Source: Actinomadura formosensis NBRC 14204
Lineage (GTDB): Bacteria > Actinomycetota > Actinomycetes > Streptosporangiales > Streptosporangiaceae
Assembly: GCF_001552155.1 (NCBI RefSeq)
Contig: NZ_BCQQ01000008.1
Location: 1-64,000, forward strand
Reading direction: 5' to 3'
DNA: 64,000 nucleotides
The notes under the pieces are model-generated. The model made no database searches and was not told the DNA's origin. It worked only from the letters and a program-made list of their open reading frames with translations. Below, piece by piece: positions 34,589 through 42,842 of the stretch. The stretch's first letter is position 1, and each line of letters begins with the position of its first letter. The position numbers and the translations under genes are program-made.

Positions 34589-35734
34589 GTGGAGTTCCGA
34601 GTCGACCGGCAGACGCTCGCCGACGCCGTCGCGTGGGCGGCGCGGACCCTGCCGTCCCGTCCCGCCCTCCCCATCCTCGCGGGCATGCTCATCGAGGTCA
34701 CCGGCGAAGGTGAACTGACCCTGGCCGGGTTCGACTACGAGGTCTCCGCGCAGGCCCGGGAGGACGCCGACGTCACCGAACCGGGGCGTGTGCTCGTCCC
34801 CGGGCGGCTGCTGTCGGACATCGTCCGCAATCTCCCCGCGCAGCCGGTGGAGGTCTTCACGAAGGGCTCCGAGGTGGTCGTCCGCTGCGGCCCCGCCGAG
34901 TTCGGCCTGCTGACGATGCCCGTCGAGGACTACCCCACCCTCCCCGAGCCGCCCGCCCGCGCGGGCACCGTCCCCGGCGACGTGTTCGCCACCGCGGTCG
35001 CCCAGGTCACGCCCGCCGCCGGACGCGACGACACGCTGCCCATGCTCACCGGCGTCCGGATCGACATCGAGGGCGACACGATGTGGCTGGCCTGCACCGA
35101 CCGCTACCGCATCGCCGCCCGCGAGCTGACCTGGTCGCCCGCCGACCCCGGCTTCACCGCCGGCGTCGTCGTCCCCGCCCGCACCCTCGCCGACACCGCC
35201 AAGTCGATCAAACGCGGCGCCGGCGTCGAGATCGGCCTCGCCGGCAGGGCCGACACCCTCATCGGCGTCTCCGGCGGCGGTCGCAGCATGACCAGCCGCC
35301 TCCTGGACGACCAGTACATCAACTACAGGTCCCGCCTCACCGGCACCTGGTCGTCGGTCGCCGAGATCCCCGTCGCCCCGTTCGTCGAGGCGATCAAGCG
35401 CGCCGCCCTCGTCACCGAGCGCGGCACCCCGATCCGCCTGGCCCTCACCGCGGGCGAGGTCCGCATCCGCGCCGCCACCGGTGACTCCGCCCGCGCCAAC
35501 GAAGCGCTTGCGGTGAGCCTCACCGGCGATGACGTCGATATCGCGTTCGCCCCCCAGTACCTCCTGGACGGCCTGGCCGGCATCGACACCGAATACGCCC
35601 GCCTCGAATGCGCGGGCCCCACCAAACCCGCCCTCCTCACCGCCATCCCCGACCGGAAGGACGATGAGGAGCCCCCGCCCGAAACCGACACCGGCTACCG
35701 CTACCTGGCCATGCCCGTCCGCCTGACCTCCTGA
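34589..35734 (+). CDS. DNA polymerase III beta-clamp paralogue
   Basis: 381 residues with three clamp domains; opening EFRVDRQTLADAVAWAARTL and PALPILAGMLIEV, middle AAGRDDTLPMLTGVRIDI and TDRYRIAARELTW, end YRYLAMPVRLTS. It matches DnaN closely, but there is no dnaA, recF or gyrB nearby, so this is a second clamp gene as found in some actinomycetes. Start at GTG 34589 gives the canonical clamp start; GTG 34571 is an alternative. It follows alkA-ogt by 77 bases on the same strand, which suggests, but does not prove, a role in repair synthesis. Confidence 0.85.
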   Translation: MEFRVDRQTLADAVAWAARTLPSRPALPILAGMLIEVTGEGELTLAGFDYEVSAQAREDADVTEPGRVLVPGRLLSDIVRNLPAQPVEVFTKGSEVVVRCGPAEFGLLTMPVEDYPTLPEPPARAGTVPGDVFATAVAQVTPAAGRDDTLPMLTGVRIDIEGDTMWLACTDRYRIAARELTWSPADPGFTAGVVVPARTLADTAKSIKRGAGVEIGLAGRADTLIGVSGGGRSMTSRLLDDQYINYRSRLTGTWSSVAEIPVAPFVEAIKRAALVTERGTPIRLALTAGEVRIRAATGDSARANEALAVSLTGDDVDIAFAPQYLLDGLAGIDTEYARLECAGPTKPALLTAIPDRKDDEEPPPETDTGYRYLAMPVRLTS

Positions 35735-35776
35735 CCCACCGCGCCCGCCCGCCGGCCACGGACGGCGAGGGGACGG

Positions 35777-36340
35777 CTAGAGATCCAGGACGGCCAGGAC
35801 GAAGCGGACCTCGCCCTCGCCCGCGTTGCCGTACGAATGGGGGCGGTCGCCGACGAAGACCGCGGCGGCCCCCTCCTCGACCAGGTCCGTCCGGCCGTCC
35901 ACAACGAGGGTCAGCGTGCCCTGCTCCACATAGACGATCTCCTTGGTGCCCGGCACATGCGCGTCGCTCTCCCGCGTCTCGCCGGGCTGGAGCACCCAGC
36001 GCCACAGCTCCAGCGACGGCCGCGGGTCGCTGCCGGCCAGCAGCGTCCCCGTCCCGCCGCGCTCGCCCTCCCACAGGACGACGTGCCGCTCGGGCCGGAA
36101 CATCCGCACCGGCGGCTCCTCCTCCACCTGCACGAGCCGCGTCAACGGGACGCCGAGCGCGTCCGAGATCCGGATGAGCGTCCCCAGGTTCGGGTTGCCG
36201 CGCCCCTGCTCCAGCCCCACCAGGACGCCCTTGCTCACCCCGGCGCGCCCGGCCAGCTCGTCCAGGCTCCAGCTGTGCCCGGCCCGCAACGCCCGGACGG
36301 TCCGCGCCACGGCCTCCCCGATCGCCTCCTGCCCGCTCAT
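35777..36340 (-). CDS. XRE-family regulator with cupin domain
   Basis: 187 residues: helix-turn-helix (SLDELAGRAGVSKGVLVGLE, NPNLGTLIRISDALGVPLTR) and a C-terminal cupin (LELWRWVLQPGETRESDAHV, GTKEIVYVEQGTLTLVVDGR, GDRPHSYGNAGEGEVRFVLA) that would bind a small ligand. It is divergent from the B3/4-EamA operon with 255 bases between, and is the likely regulator of that exporter. Confidence 0.87.
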   Translation of the reverse strand: MSGQEAIGEAVARTVRALRAGHSWSLDELAGRAGVSKGVLVGLEQGRGNPNLGTLIRISDALGVPLTRLVQVEEEPPVRMFRPERHVVLWEGERGGTGTLLAGSDPRPSLELWRWVLQPGETRESDAHVPGTKEIVYVEQGTLTLVVDGRTDLVEEGAAAVFVGDRPHSYGNAGEGEVRFVLAVLDL

Positions 36341-36525
36341 CGTCCTCCAGCATCTGTCGGCGTCGCGCGCCCGCCAGGGCCGGCGCGGGCGGCCGCCGCA
36401 TCACCCGATCCGCTATGCGATCAGTGTCCCGCAACCCCGCCGGTGCCCCGTCCCCCCGTCCACAACCCCCAGGTCGTGGCCGGCTCACATCCCGCCGAGC
36501 CGTCGGTCTCGGAGCGGGAAACGGC

Positions 36526-36555
36526 TTGGTCCGCACCGCTGGCGGTCGGTATAAT
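36526..36555 (+). promoter_or_regulatory. Sigma-70-type promoter of the B3/4-EamA operon
   Basis: A perfect TATAAT (36550-36555) stands 18 bp after TTGGTC (36526-36531). It is the strongest consensus promoter seen in the window. Confidence 0.7.
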
Positions 36556-36595
36556 GCTACGGGCGTTTCATTAAAGTGACCGTATGGAGGGTCGG

Positions 36596-37261
36596 ATGTT
36601 GGAGCGGGTTGTCGTGGACGAGGCCGTCCGGGAGTTGCGTCCCGACTTCGCCGTGCTCGTCATGAGCGCCGAGGGACTGGTGAACGGGCCCGGCGATCAG
36701 GTGTCGGAGGGCTGGCTGGCCGAGGCCGCCGGGAAGGCCGACCCCGGTGATCCGCATGTGGAGGCCTGGCGTGCGGCCTACCGGGCGTTCGGCGCCAAGC
36801 CGCAGCGGACCCGGCCCTCGGTGGACGCGCTGCTGCGGCGTGCCGAGGCGCTCCCGTCCATCAACAAGGTCGTGGACGCCTACAACGCGGTCAGCGTCGA
36901 GTATGCGCTGCCGATCGGCGGTGAGGACCTCGATGCCTATCAGGGGGCGGCGCGGCTGGTCAGGGCCGCGGGAGACGAGCCCTTCGACGTGATCGCGGGC
37001 GGGGAGCCCGCCGTCGAGCACCCGGACGCCGGCGAGGTCGTCTGGCGGGACGACCGGGGGGTCACCTGCCGGCGCTGGAACTGGCGGCAGTGCGTCCGGA
37101 CGCGGCTGACGCAGCGCACGAAGAACGGCCTCTTCCTGCTCGAACGCCTTGAGCCGTACCCCATCGAGCGGCTGCGCGAGGCGGGCGACCGGCTGGCGGA
37201 GCGGCTCCGCGTGATCGCGCCGGACGTCCGGGTCGAGACCCGCCTGATCGGCGGGCGGTGA
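36596..37261 (+). CDS. B3/B4 tRNA-binding domain protein
   Basis: 221 residues with the B3/4 fold known from the editing region of phenylalanyl-tRNA synthetase beta: GDPHVEAWRAAYRAFGAKPQ, TRPSVDALLRRAEALPSINK, VVDAYNAVSVEYALPIGGED and WRQCVRTRLTQRTKNGLFLL. Stand-alone members are proposed tRNA-binding or editing proteins. Start ATG 36596 follows GGAGG by five bases. Its TGA overlaps the EamA start (TGATG). Confidence 0.85.
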   Translation: MLERVVVDEAVRELRPDFAVLVMSAEGLVNGPGDQVSEGWLAEAAGKADPGDPHVEAWRAAYRAFGAKPQRTRPSVDALLRRAEALPSINKVVDAYNAVSVEYALPIGGEDLDAYQGAARLVRAAGDEPFDVIAGGEPAVEHPDAGEVVWRDDRGVTCRRWNWRQCVRTRLTQRTKNGLFLLERLEPYPIERLREAGDRLAERLRVIAPDVRVETRLIGGR

Positions 37262-38127
37262 TGGTCACCGTCCTGGCGCTCGGCGCCGCCCTCGCCTATG
37301 GCACCGCCGACTTCCTCGGCGGCGCCGTGGCCCGCAAGTCGACCGCGTTGAAGGCCCTGACCTGGTGTGTCCCGGTGGGGCTCGCGGTCGTCCTGGTGGC
37401 GGCGCTGCTCGGCGGCGGGAACGCCGCTCCCGGGCCGATGGCCTGGGGGCTCCTGGGGGGCATGACCGGTGGGGCCGGGCTGATCGCGTTCTACCGGGCG
37501 CTCGCCCGCGGGCCGATGAGCGTGGTGGCGCCGGTGTCCGCGCTGGCCGCGGCGGTGCTGCCGGTGGCGGTGGGCATCGCGCGAGGCGAACGGCTGAACG
37601 CCTCCGTCCTCGCCGGCGTGCTGCTGTGCCTCGTCGCGATCGGGCTGGTCAGCATGGAGGCCGGAGACGGCGGGAAGGCCGCGTCCGGCCGGCGGCCGGT
37701 GGATTCGGGCCCGCTCATGGCCGGGGTGTCCGGTGCCTGCTTCGGTGTCTTCTTCGTTCTGCTGAAGGCGGCGGGGAACGGCGCCGGGCTCTGGCCGGTC
37801 GTCGGCGCTCGCGTCGGCACCCTGTTCATCGTGGCCGTGGCGCTGCTGTTCATGGTGGCCCGCGGCCGCGACCTGGGCCCGCGGATGTCCGGACGGGCGC
37901 TGATCGGGCTGGCGCTCCTGTCCGGCGGCCTGGACGCGGGCGCGAACGTCCTGTACTTCCTCGCGGTCCACGGCGGCATGCTCAGCCTGGCCGCCGTCCT
38001 CACGTCCCTCTACCCGGCGATCACCGTCCTGCTGGCGAGGGTCGCCTACAGTGAGCGCCTGCGCGTCATCCAGCGCGTGGGCATGGCCGTCGCCGTCGCC
38101 GGCGTGGCATTGGTCACGGTCGGCTGA
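37261..38127 (+). CDS. EamA-family (DMT) transporter
   Basis: 288 residues, ten membrane helices in two EamA repeats (first AYGTADFLGGAVARKSTALK; second GVSGACFGVFFVLLKAAGNG). Members export amino acids or nucleobases. It is cotranslated with the B3/4 protein; that unusual pairing is common enough in actinobacteria to be a recurring gene pair (from memory). A bidirectional terminator follows. Confidence 0.87.
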   Translation: MVTVLALGAALAYGTADFLGGAVARKSTALKALTWCVPVGLAVVLVAALLGGGNAAPGPMAWGLLGGMTGGAGLIAFYRALARGPMSVVAPVSALAAAVLPVAVGIARGERLNASVLAGVLLCLVAIGLVSMEAGDGGKAASGRRPVDSGPLMAGVSGACFGVFFVLLKAAGNGAGLWPVVGARVGTLFIVAVALLFMVARGRDLGPRMSGRALIGLALLSGGLDAGANVLYFLAVHGGMLSLAAVLTSLYPAITVLLARVAYSERLRVIQRVGMAVAVAGVALVTVG

Positions 38128-38132
38128 CATGA

Positions 38133-38172
38133 GCGAAGGCCGCCGCCCCGGTTGCGGGACGGCGGCCTTCGC
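38133..38172. terminator. Bidirectional terminator of eamA and tRNA-Ser
   Basis: GCGAAGGCCGCCG (38133-38145) pairs perfectly with 38160-38172. It ends six bases before the tRNA gene on the other strand. Confidence 0.75.
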
Positions 38173-38177
38173 GCCTG

Positions 38178-38262
38178 CGGTGGTGGTGGGATTCGAACCC
38201 ACGGAAGCTTGCACTTCACACGCTTTCGAGGCGTGCGCCCTCGTCCACTAGGCGACACCACC
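38178..38262 (-). tRNA. tRNA-Ser (anticodon CGA)
   Basis: 85 bases on the minus strand. The acceptor stem GGTGGTG/CACCACC, the T arm GTGGG-TTCGAAT-CCCAC, the anticodon loop CTCGAAA with anticodon CGA and a long variable arm identify a serine tRNA that reads UCG. The discriminator is G; the CCA end is not encoded. Confidence 0.95.
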
Positions 38263-38272
38263 GCGGGAGAGC

Positions 38273-38755
38273 CTACCCGACTCTGCGGCGGGTGAAGAAC
38301 TCGATAAGCGGGGCGGCGCACTCGTCGGCCAGTACCTCGGCGATCACTTCGGGCCGGTGGTTGAGCCGCCGGTCCCGGACGACGTCCCACAGCGACCCCA
38401 CGGCACCCGCCTTCGGGTCGGCCGCCCCGTAGACGACGCGGTCCAGCCGGGCCTGGACGGCCGCGCCCGCGCACATCGTGCAGGGCTCCAGCGTGACGAC
38501 CAGCGTGCAGCCCGCCAGCCGCCACGACCCGAGGGACGCCGCCGCCTCCCGCATCGCGATGATCTCCGCGTGCCCGGTCGGGTCGGCGGAGCGCTCGCGG
38601 TCGTTGTGCCCGGTGCCGATGATCTCGCCGGACGCGTCCAGCACGACCGCGCCGACCGGAACCTCCCCGCTCTCGGCCGCCTTCCGCGCCTCGTCCAGGG
38701 CCCGACGCATCGCCGGCACGAACCCCGCGACGACCGGATCCCCCGGGTCAGTCAC
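38273..38755 (-). CDS. tadA: tRNA-specific adenosine deaminase
   Basis: 160 residues. Zinc-dependent deaminase that makes inosine at the wobble base of tRNA-Arg(ACG). Motifs: GHAEIIAMREA (zinc His and catalytic Glu) and TLEPCTMCAGA (zinc Cys pair), with FFTRRR near the end. The start is uncertain: GTG 38755 overlaps the upstream gene by eight bases; ATG 38710 (MRRALDEA) is a shorter option. Confidence 0.92.
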   Translation of the reverse strand: MTDPGDPVVAGFVPAMRRALDEARKAAESGEVPVGAVVLDASGEIIGTGHNDRERSADPTGHAEIIAMREAAASLGSWRLAGCTLVVTLEPCTMCAGAAVQARLDRVVYGAADPKAGAVGSLWDVVRDRRLNHRPEVIAEVLADECAAPLIEFFTRRRVG

Positions 38756-39185
38756 GGAGGCGGTCGAATTCTTCGCCGAAGCCGGCCTGTTCGGCGATGG
38801 TGAGGAGGGCGTCGCCGGGGATGGCGCGTTCGCCGAGGTCGGTGAGCTGGTCGGCGGCGAGGCCGAGGTCTTCGAGGAGGGCCGGGTCACCGCCGGACTC
38901 GCCGTCGGGGACCTCGCCGACGAGCTGCTGGAGCAGCGAGCCGAGCCCGTCCTGGCGGACGGTGGACACGTAGGCGCGCGGCTCGTCCGTCCCGTCCAGC
39001 CGGACGATCGCGAACCAGTCGTCGTCCTGCTCGACCATCAGCACCACGGGGTCGCCGTAGGACTCGACGGCGGCCTCCCGCATCAGGTCGGCGACATCGT
39101 CGACGTGGTCCGCCTCGGCGAGGGCGGCCTCGGCACCGACCCAGCCTTGCGGGGTCCGCGCGAACACGGCGGCGAAGTAGGACAC
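38748..39185 (-). CDS. tRNA adenosine deaminase-associated protein
   Basis: 145 residues (family TIGR03941): VSYFAAVFARTPQGWVGAEA, a segment with VVLMVEQDDDWFAIVRLDGT, and an acidic C-terminal part with LGLAADQLTDLGERAIPGD. Members lie next to tadA across actinobacteria; their role is unknown. It overlaps tadA by eight bases. The start is set at GTG 39185 by family similarity; GTG 39203 is possible. A related gene lies 126 bases upstream. Confidence 0.8.
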   Translation of the reverse strand: MSYFAAVFARTPQGWVGAEAALAEADHVDDVADLMREAAVESYGDPVVLMVEQDDDWFAIVRLDGTDEPRAYVSTVRQDGLGSLLQQLVGEVPDGESGGDPALLEDLGLAADQLTDLGERAIPGDALLTIAEQAGFGEEFDRLRD

Positions 39186-39193
39186 GTGCTCAT

Positions 39194-39221
39194 TGTGACC
39201 CACGGGGTTGCCAGGGTCACA
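39194..39221. promoter_or_regulatory. Inverted repeat before the TadA-associated gene
   Basis: TGTGACCC (39194-39201) and GGGTCACA (39214-39221) form a perfect 8-bp dyad with a 12-base spacer just upstream of the start at 39185. It may be an operator or an RNA hairpin. Confidence 0.4.
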
Positions 39222-39310
39222 CCCCTTTGTGCGGGCGGAATCCGCCCCCGGCTCCCCGGCGGCGGCCGTGCATGAACTTCGGTTCTGTCCGGTGGGGGAC
39301 GGGCCTGCGC

Positions 39311-39796
39311 CTAGGGGACGGCGTCGAGGGCGCGTTCGAAGGCGGGGGCGAAGCCGATGCGGCCGGCGACGCTGAGGAGCATCTCGTCCGGGTAGAGCTC
39401 CAGGTCACCGGAGATCGCGCCGAGTTCCATCTCGTCAAGGCCCAGATCGGCGAAGATCGACATGTCGCCGACGGGCAGGACCTGGTCGAGTTCCTCGTCG
39501 TCCGGGACGGGGATGTCCAGATAGTCGAGGACCTGGCGGGCCAGCGGCCAGTCGACCGAGGCCGTGACGTCCGACAGGAACACCATGACCTCGTCGCCCA
39601 GCAGGCGGATCGCGACGAAGAAGTCGTCGCCGACCGAGACCAGCCCGACCGTGCCGCCGAGGCTCGGCTGCTGGCGCAGGGCATGGATCAGCCCCGCGAG
39701 GTCCTCGGTCAACGCCACCGGGAGGATCTCGGCCTCCCAGCTCTCGTCTTCCCGATACACCACGACGGCGAAGTCCGTCGCGTCCACATCCGTCAT
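39311..39796 (-). CDS. Second tRNA adenosine deaminase-associated paralogue
   Basis: 161 residues, same family as the downstream gene: [40 protein letters not shown] and [20 protein letters not shown] followed by [16 protein letters not shown]. It is about as acidic as its neighbour but clearly diverged from it. The ATG at 39796 follows GGTGGAA. The tandem arrangement beside tadA suggests a duplication. Confidence 0.78.
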   Translation of the reverse strand: MTDVDATDFAVVVYREDESWEAEILPVALTEDLAGLIHALRQQPSLGGTVGLVSVGDDFFVAIRLLGDEVMVFLSDVTASVDWPLARQVLDYLDIPVPDDEELDQVLPVGDMSIFADLGLDEMELGAISGDLELYPDEMLLSVAGRIGFAPAFERALDAVP

Positions 39797-39944
39797 TTCC
39801 ACCCCACCGGCGCGTCTCCTGCCAGGGAATGGTGGCAGATGCGGCGCCCGCTCGCGTGCCCCACCGCCAAACTCGGCACCGTACCCGGAGGTGAGGCCGG
39901 GAGTCGGCACCGTATACCGGTCCTGGCGGCAAGAACCTATCCAA

Positions 39945-39964
39945 TCCGCATCAATTGATGCGGA
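39945..39964. repeat. Perfect 20-bp palindrome over a stop codon
   Basis: TCCGCATCAA is followed directly by its reverse complement. It contains the stop of the minus-strand gene ending at 39951 and has an AT-rich centre (CAATTG), unlike the GC-rich terminators elsewhere in the window. Confidence 0.6.
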
Positions 39965-40349
39965 AGGTGCGGCGGCGCAGCACCGCGTGGATCCGCGCGC
40001 GGCGCGACCGGTGCGGGGTGACCCGGCGCCGCAGCTCACGGGCCTCGGCCAGTTCGCGCAGGAAGATGGCCCGGCGGCGCAGATGCTCGCGGACCTGCTC
40101 GGGGGAGATGTCGCCCTGGGGGCCGGGACGTGCCGGTGCGTCCTCGGCTGTGACATCGGTCACCCCGGTGCCCGCGGGCTGGGGCGCGGGCTCGGAAGCC
40201 GGTGCGGGAGTTGCGGATTCGGCGGGTTCGGAGGGGTCGGGAGGAGGCGCCGCGGCCTCGGGGGGAGGCACGGCGGGGGCGGGCGGATCGGGCGCGGATT
40301 CGCGGGCCCGCGCCGGTCCCCTCGGCTGGCGACCGCTTTGGCTGCTCAT
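39951..40349 (-). CDS. Pro/Ala-rich protein with basic C-terminus
   Basis: 132 residues. The first 80 are a disordered-looking Pro/Ala/Glu stretch; the last 50 are helical and strongly basic ([20 protein letters not shown], then [20 protein letters not shown]). No known domain was recognised. It is divergent from upp (84-base gap). Composition-biased frames are common in this GC content, but the ordered C-terminus and clean start argue for a real gene. Confidence 0.6.
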   Translation of the reverse strand: MSSQSGRQPRGPARARESAPDPPAPAVPPPEAAAPPPDPSEPAESATPAPASEPAPQPAGTGVTDVTAEDAPARPGPQGDISPEQVREHLRRRAIFLRELAEARELRRRVTPHRSRRARIHAVLRRRTFRIN

Positions 40350-40433
40350 ATCGCCATACTGCCCAGCTCAACGGCGTCCTATCCTGTTCGGCACGGTCCG
40401 GCCGACCGAGAGCGGGTGGGCTACGGTGAGCGC

Positions 40434-41072
40434 ATGCAGACCCTCGCCGTCGACCACCCCCTCGTCGCGCACAAGCTCACGACGCTGCGGGACGTCCGCA
40501 CCGACTCCCCCACCTTCCGGCGTCTGGCGGACGAACTGGTCACCCTGCTCGCCTACGAGGCCACGCGCGATGTCCGGGTCGCCGCGGCGACCGTCCAGAC
40601 CCCCCTCGTCGAGGCCGAGGGCGTCCAGCTCGCGAGCCCGAAGCCGCTGGTCGTGCCGATCCTGCGCGCCGGCCTCGGGATGCTGGACGGGATGACGCGC
40701 CTGCTGCCCACCGCCGAGGTCGGCTTCCTCGGCATGATCCGGGACGAGGGCACGCTGCAGGCGCAGACGTACGCGACCCGCCTGCCGGACGACCTGTCGG
40801 GACGGCAGTGCTACGTCCTCGACCCGATGCTCGCGACCGGCGGGACGCTCGCCGCCGCGATCCGGCTGCTGTTCGACCGGGGCGCCGACGACGTCACCGC
40901 GATCTGCCTGCTCGCCGCCCCGGAGGGGCTGAAGTACATGGAGCGGGCGTTCGCCGGCGTCTCGGCGCCGGTCCGGGTGGTCACGGCCGCGATCGACTCG
41001 CACCTCAACGAGCAGGGCTTCATCATGCCGGGCCTCGGGGACGCGGGGGACCGCCTCTACGGCGTCGTCTGA
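40434..41072 (+). CDS. upp: Uracil phosphoribosyltransferase
   Basis: 212 residues. Salvages uracil with PRPP to UMP. Signatures: [20 protein letters not shown], the PRPP loop [16 protein letters not shown] and the C-terminal [13 protein letters not shown]. The ATG at 40434 lies six bases after TACGGT (40422-40427), which suggests a leaderless message; there is no clear ribosome site. Confidence 0.96.
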   Translation: MQTLAVDHPLVAHKLTTLRDVRTDSPTFRRLADELVTLLAYEATRDVRVAAATVQTPLVEAEGVQLASPKPLVVPILRAGLGMLDGMTRLLPTAEVGFLGMIRDEGTLQAQTYATRLPDDLSGRQCYVLDPMLATGGTLAAAIRLLFDRGADDVTAICLLAAPEGLKYMERAFAGVSAPVRVVTAAIDSHLNEQGFIMPGLGDAGDRLYGVV

Positions 41073-41247
41073 GCACGTCCCGGCAATACCGGCAATATGC
41101 CCCAAGTCAGGCGTGACCTGCGATGTTCGTTCGCTGCGGCATGGGGTACCACCCCCCTTACGGAACGCCAGGGCGCGTTCCCCTCCGCCGTCCCGGCACA
41201 GGGGACCGCTACGGACCGGGCGGTGCGAGCGAGCACGGGGAAACGTG

Positions 41248-41505
41248 ATGGCTCACCAAGGGGACGACCTGCCGCGCTACGCCGAGATCGGCGAGCGGCT
41301 CACCGAGGAGTTCGACGGGGTGCACGGTGCCGACACGGTGGACCGCTGCGTCTCCGCCGCGCGCTACGGCGCCGAGGAGGTCACGGGGGCGGCGCCCCCC
41401 GACCTTGTGGAACGGATCGCGCGCCGCCACCTGGAAGTGCTCGCGACCGTCGCGGCCGAGAAGCGCCGCAAGGCGAGCCGGTCGTCGTTGGACAATGCGC
41501 CATAA
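41248..41505 (+). CDS. 85-residue conserved-looking protein
   Basis: Soluble, helical and charged: DDLPRYAEIGERLTEEFDGV, TVDRCVSAARYGAEEVTGAA, DLVERIARRHLEVLATVAAE, with a basic tail. The pattern resembles small three-helix actinobacterial proteins without assigned function. Start at ATG 41248. The stop lies inside the first of four GCGCCAT repeats. Confidence 0.6.
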   Translation: MAHQGDDLPRYAEIGERLTEEFDGVHGADTVDRCVSAARYGAEEVTGAAPPDLVERIARRHLEVLATVAAEKRRKASRSSLDNAP

Positions 41506-41590
41506 GCACCATGAGGACGCGCCATAATGCGCCATGAGGAGGTGCCGGACGTGGACGTCCGGCCTTCCTTGGCTCACGGCAACGCGCCAT
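41497..41590 (+). repeat. Four GCGCCAT repeats before a small membrane-protein gene
   Basis: Copies at 41497-41503, 41519-41525, 41529-41535 and 41584-41590. Three are embedded in longer related words (AATGCGCCATAA, ACGCGCCATAAT, AATGCGCCATGA). They lie upstream of the gene at 41667 and may be operator half-sites or relics of small duplications. Confidence 0.5.
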
Positions 41591-41666
41591 AGTGCTTGCT
41601 TTGCCGGTCGGGTGGGCTGTGCGAAACTGAACCGGGGTCCGTGAGTCGACGCTCCGGGAGGCAGCC

Positions 41667-41825
41667 GTGCCCGCCAAGAAGTACATGACGTGGGCCGCCA
41701 TGGCCTTCGTAGCGTTCTATGTCATCAACCAGCCGGACGGTGCAGCCCGGTCGGTGGAGAGCGCGGCCAACGGCATCGCGTCCGCCGCCGGTTCCCTGGC
41801 CACCTTCGTCAACGCGCTCTCCTGA
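41667..41825 (+). CDS. 52-residue membrane-associated protein
   Basis: GTG 41667 with GGGAGG five bases upstream. The product starts MPAKKYMTWAAMAFVAFYVI, a short basic N-terminus and one hydrophobic helix, followed by an Ala/Ser-rich stretch ending TFVNALS. It ends nine bases before the PH-domain gene, so the two are likely one unit. Function unknown. Confidence 0.65.
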   Translation: MPAKKYMTWAAMAFVAFYVINQPDGAARSVESAANGIASAAGSLATFVNALS

Positions 41826-41834
41826 GAGGCCGGG

Positions 41835-42455
41835 ATGAGGCTCGTCACCCCCGGAGACTCGGCGCCCGCGTCGGTCAACAAGTACCTGCTCCCGCACGAG
41901 AACCAGGTGATCACGGTGCGCCGGCATCCGGCCGTGCTGATGGTCCCGGTCGGTCTCGTCCTCGGCGGCCTGATCGTCGCCGGCCTGCTCAGCAACACCG
42001 TCGCCAGCGACGCCGGGAAGGCCATCAGCTGGATCTGGTGGATCTGGCTGTTCCTGCTCGCCTGGTTCGTCTGGCGTGTCGCGGAGTGGTCCGTCGACTA
42101 CTTCGTCATCACCAACCAGCGGATGCTGCTGACCACCGGCCTGATCACCCGCAAGGTCGCGATGATGCCGCTGGCCAAGGTCACCGACATGAGCTTCAAG
42201 CGGACGATCGCGGGCCGGATGCTCGGTTACGGGGAGTTCATCCTGGAGTCCGCGGGCCAGGACCAGGCGCTCACGAACGTGCCGTTTCTGCCGTATCCCG
42301 AGCAGCTTTATCTCGAAGTCTGCGAAATGATCTTCCCGAACAAGAACCCGGAGCCGGTGGAGAAAACGCTGCCCCCGCCCCCGCGCCGGCCCAGGCCGCC
42401 GGAGGAAACCCCCACCTCCACCGGGCCCAAGGAAGGCTCCGATCCCGAACCGTGA
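41835..42455 (+). CDS. PH-domain membrane protein (YdbS-like)
   Basis: 206 residues. Two membrane helices (PVGLVLGGLIVAGLLSNTVA; ISWIWWIWLFLLAWFVWRVA) precede a bacterial PH domain (YFVITNQRMLLTTGLITRKV, AMMPLAKVTDMSFKRTIAGR, LGYGEFILESAGQDQALTNV) and a disordered Pro-rich tail. Such proteins sit at the membrane, role unknown. A strong terminator follows. Confidence 0.85.
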   Translation: MRLVTPGDSAPASVNKYLLPHENQVITVRRHPAVLMVPVGLVLGGLIVAGLLSNTVASDAGKAISWIWWIWLFLLAWFVWRVAEWSVDYFVITNQRMLLTTGLITRKVAMMPLAKVTDMSFKRTIAGRMLGYGEFILESAGQDQALTNVPFLPYPEQLYLEVCEMIFPNKNPEPVEKTLPPPPRRPRPPEETPTSTGPKEGSDPEP

Positions 42456-42456
42456 C

Positions 42457-42497
42457 CCGTCCGCCCGGCCGGCTCCGCGAGACGGCCGGGCGGACGG
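42457..42497 (+). terminator. Terminator after the PH-domain gene
   Basis: CCGTCCGCCCGGCCG (42457-42471) pairs perfectly over 15 bp with 42483-42497, two bases after the stop codon. Confidence 0.8.
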
Positions 42498-42842
42498 CGC
42501 TCCGAGCTGGACGATCATGCTGCGGGCCGCCGCTCCACCCGCTGCCGGACGAAGGGTGCGGCCGACCGGAAAACATGATGAACTGGCCGATATTCGCGGT
42601 GTTCGGGATCTTGTGGCGTCAGTCGGATACTCTCGGTGAGTGACAGAGGTCGCATCCGCCGGACGATCCGTTGGCGCGAACCGGCGCGGCACCGTGCTCC
42701 AGCGGCGTGCGCGCGGCAGCGGGACGAGCCCGCCGGGCGGTGTCCGCGATTTCCAGTTCATTGCTCTCGATGTGCGATAACCCGCAATGTGCAATCATGT
42801 CGGCACCCCAGTCGCCTGTTTACTTCCGCTAAGTGAGTCCTC
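42498..42842. other. Non-coding gap with a direct repeat
   Basis: No credible gene in these 345 bases. Near the end ATGTGCGAT (42770-42778) and ATGTGCAAT (42787-42795) form a direct repeat 17 bases apart, 48 bases before the next start. It may be a binding site for the XRE protein encoded downstream. Confidence 0.45.

Noticed and set aside
39194..39221. CRP-type site TGTGA...TCACA
   Set aside because: The half-sites are 18 bases apart where CRP sites have 6, so it is listed only as a dyad.
42636..42836. A 66-residue plus-strand frame in the gap before the XRE-TPR gene
   Set aside because: Arg/Pro-rich with no ribosome site and no continuation of codon bias.
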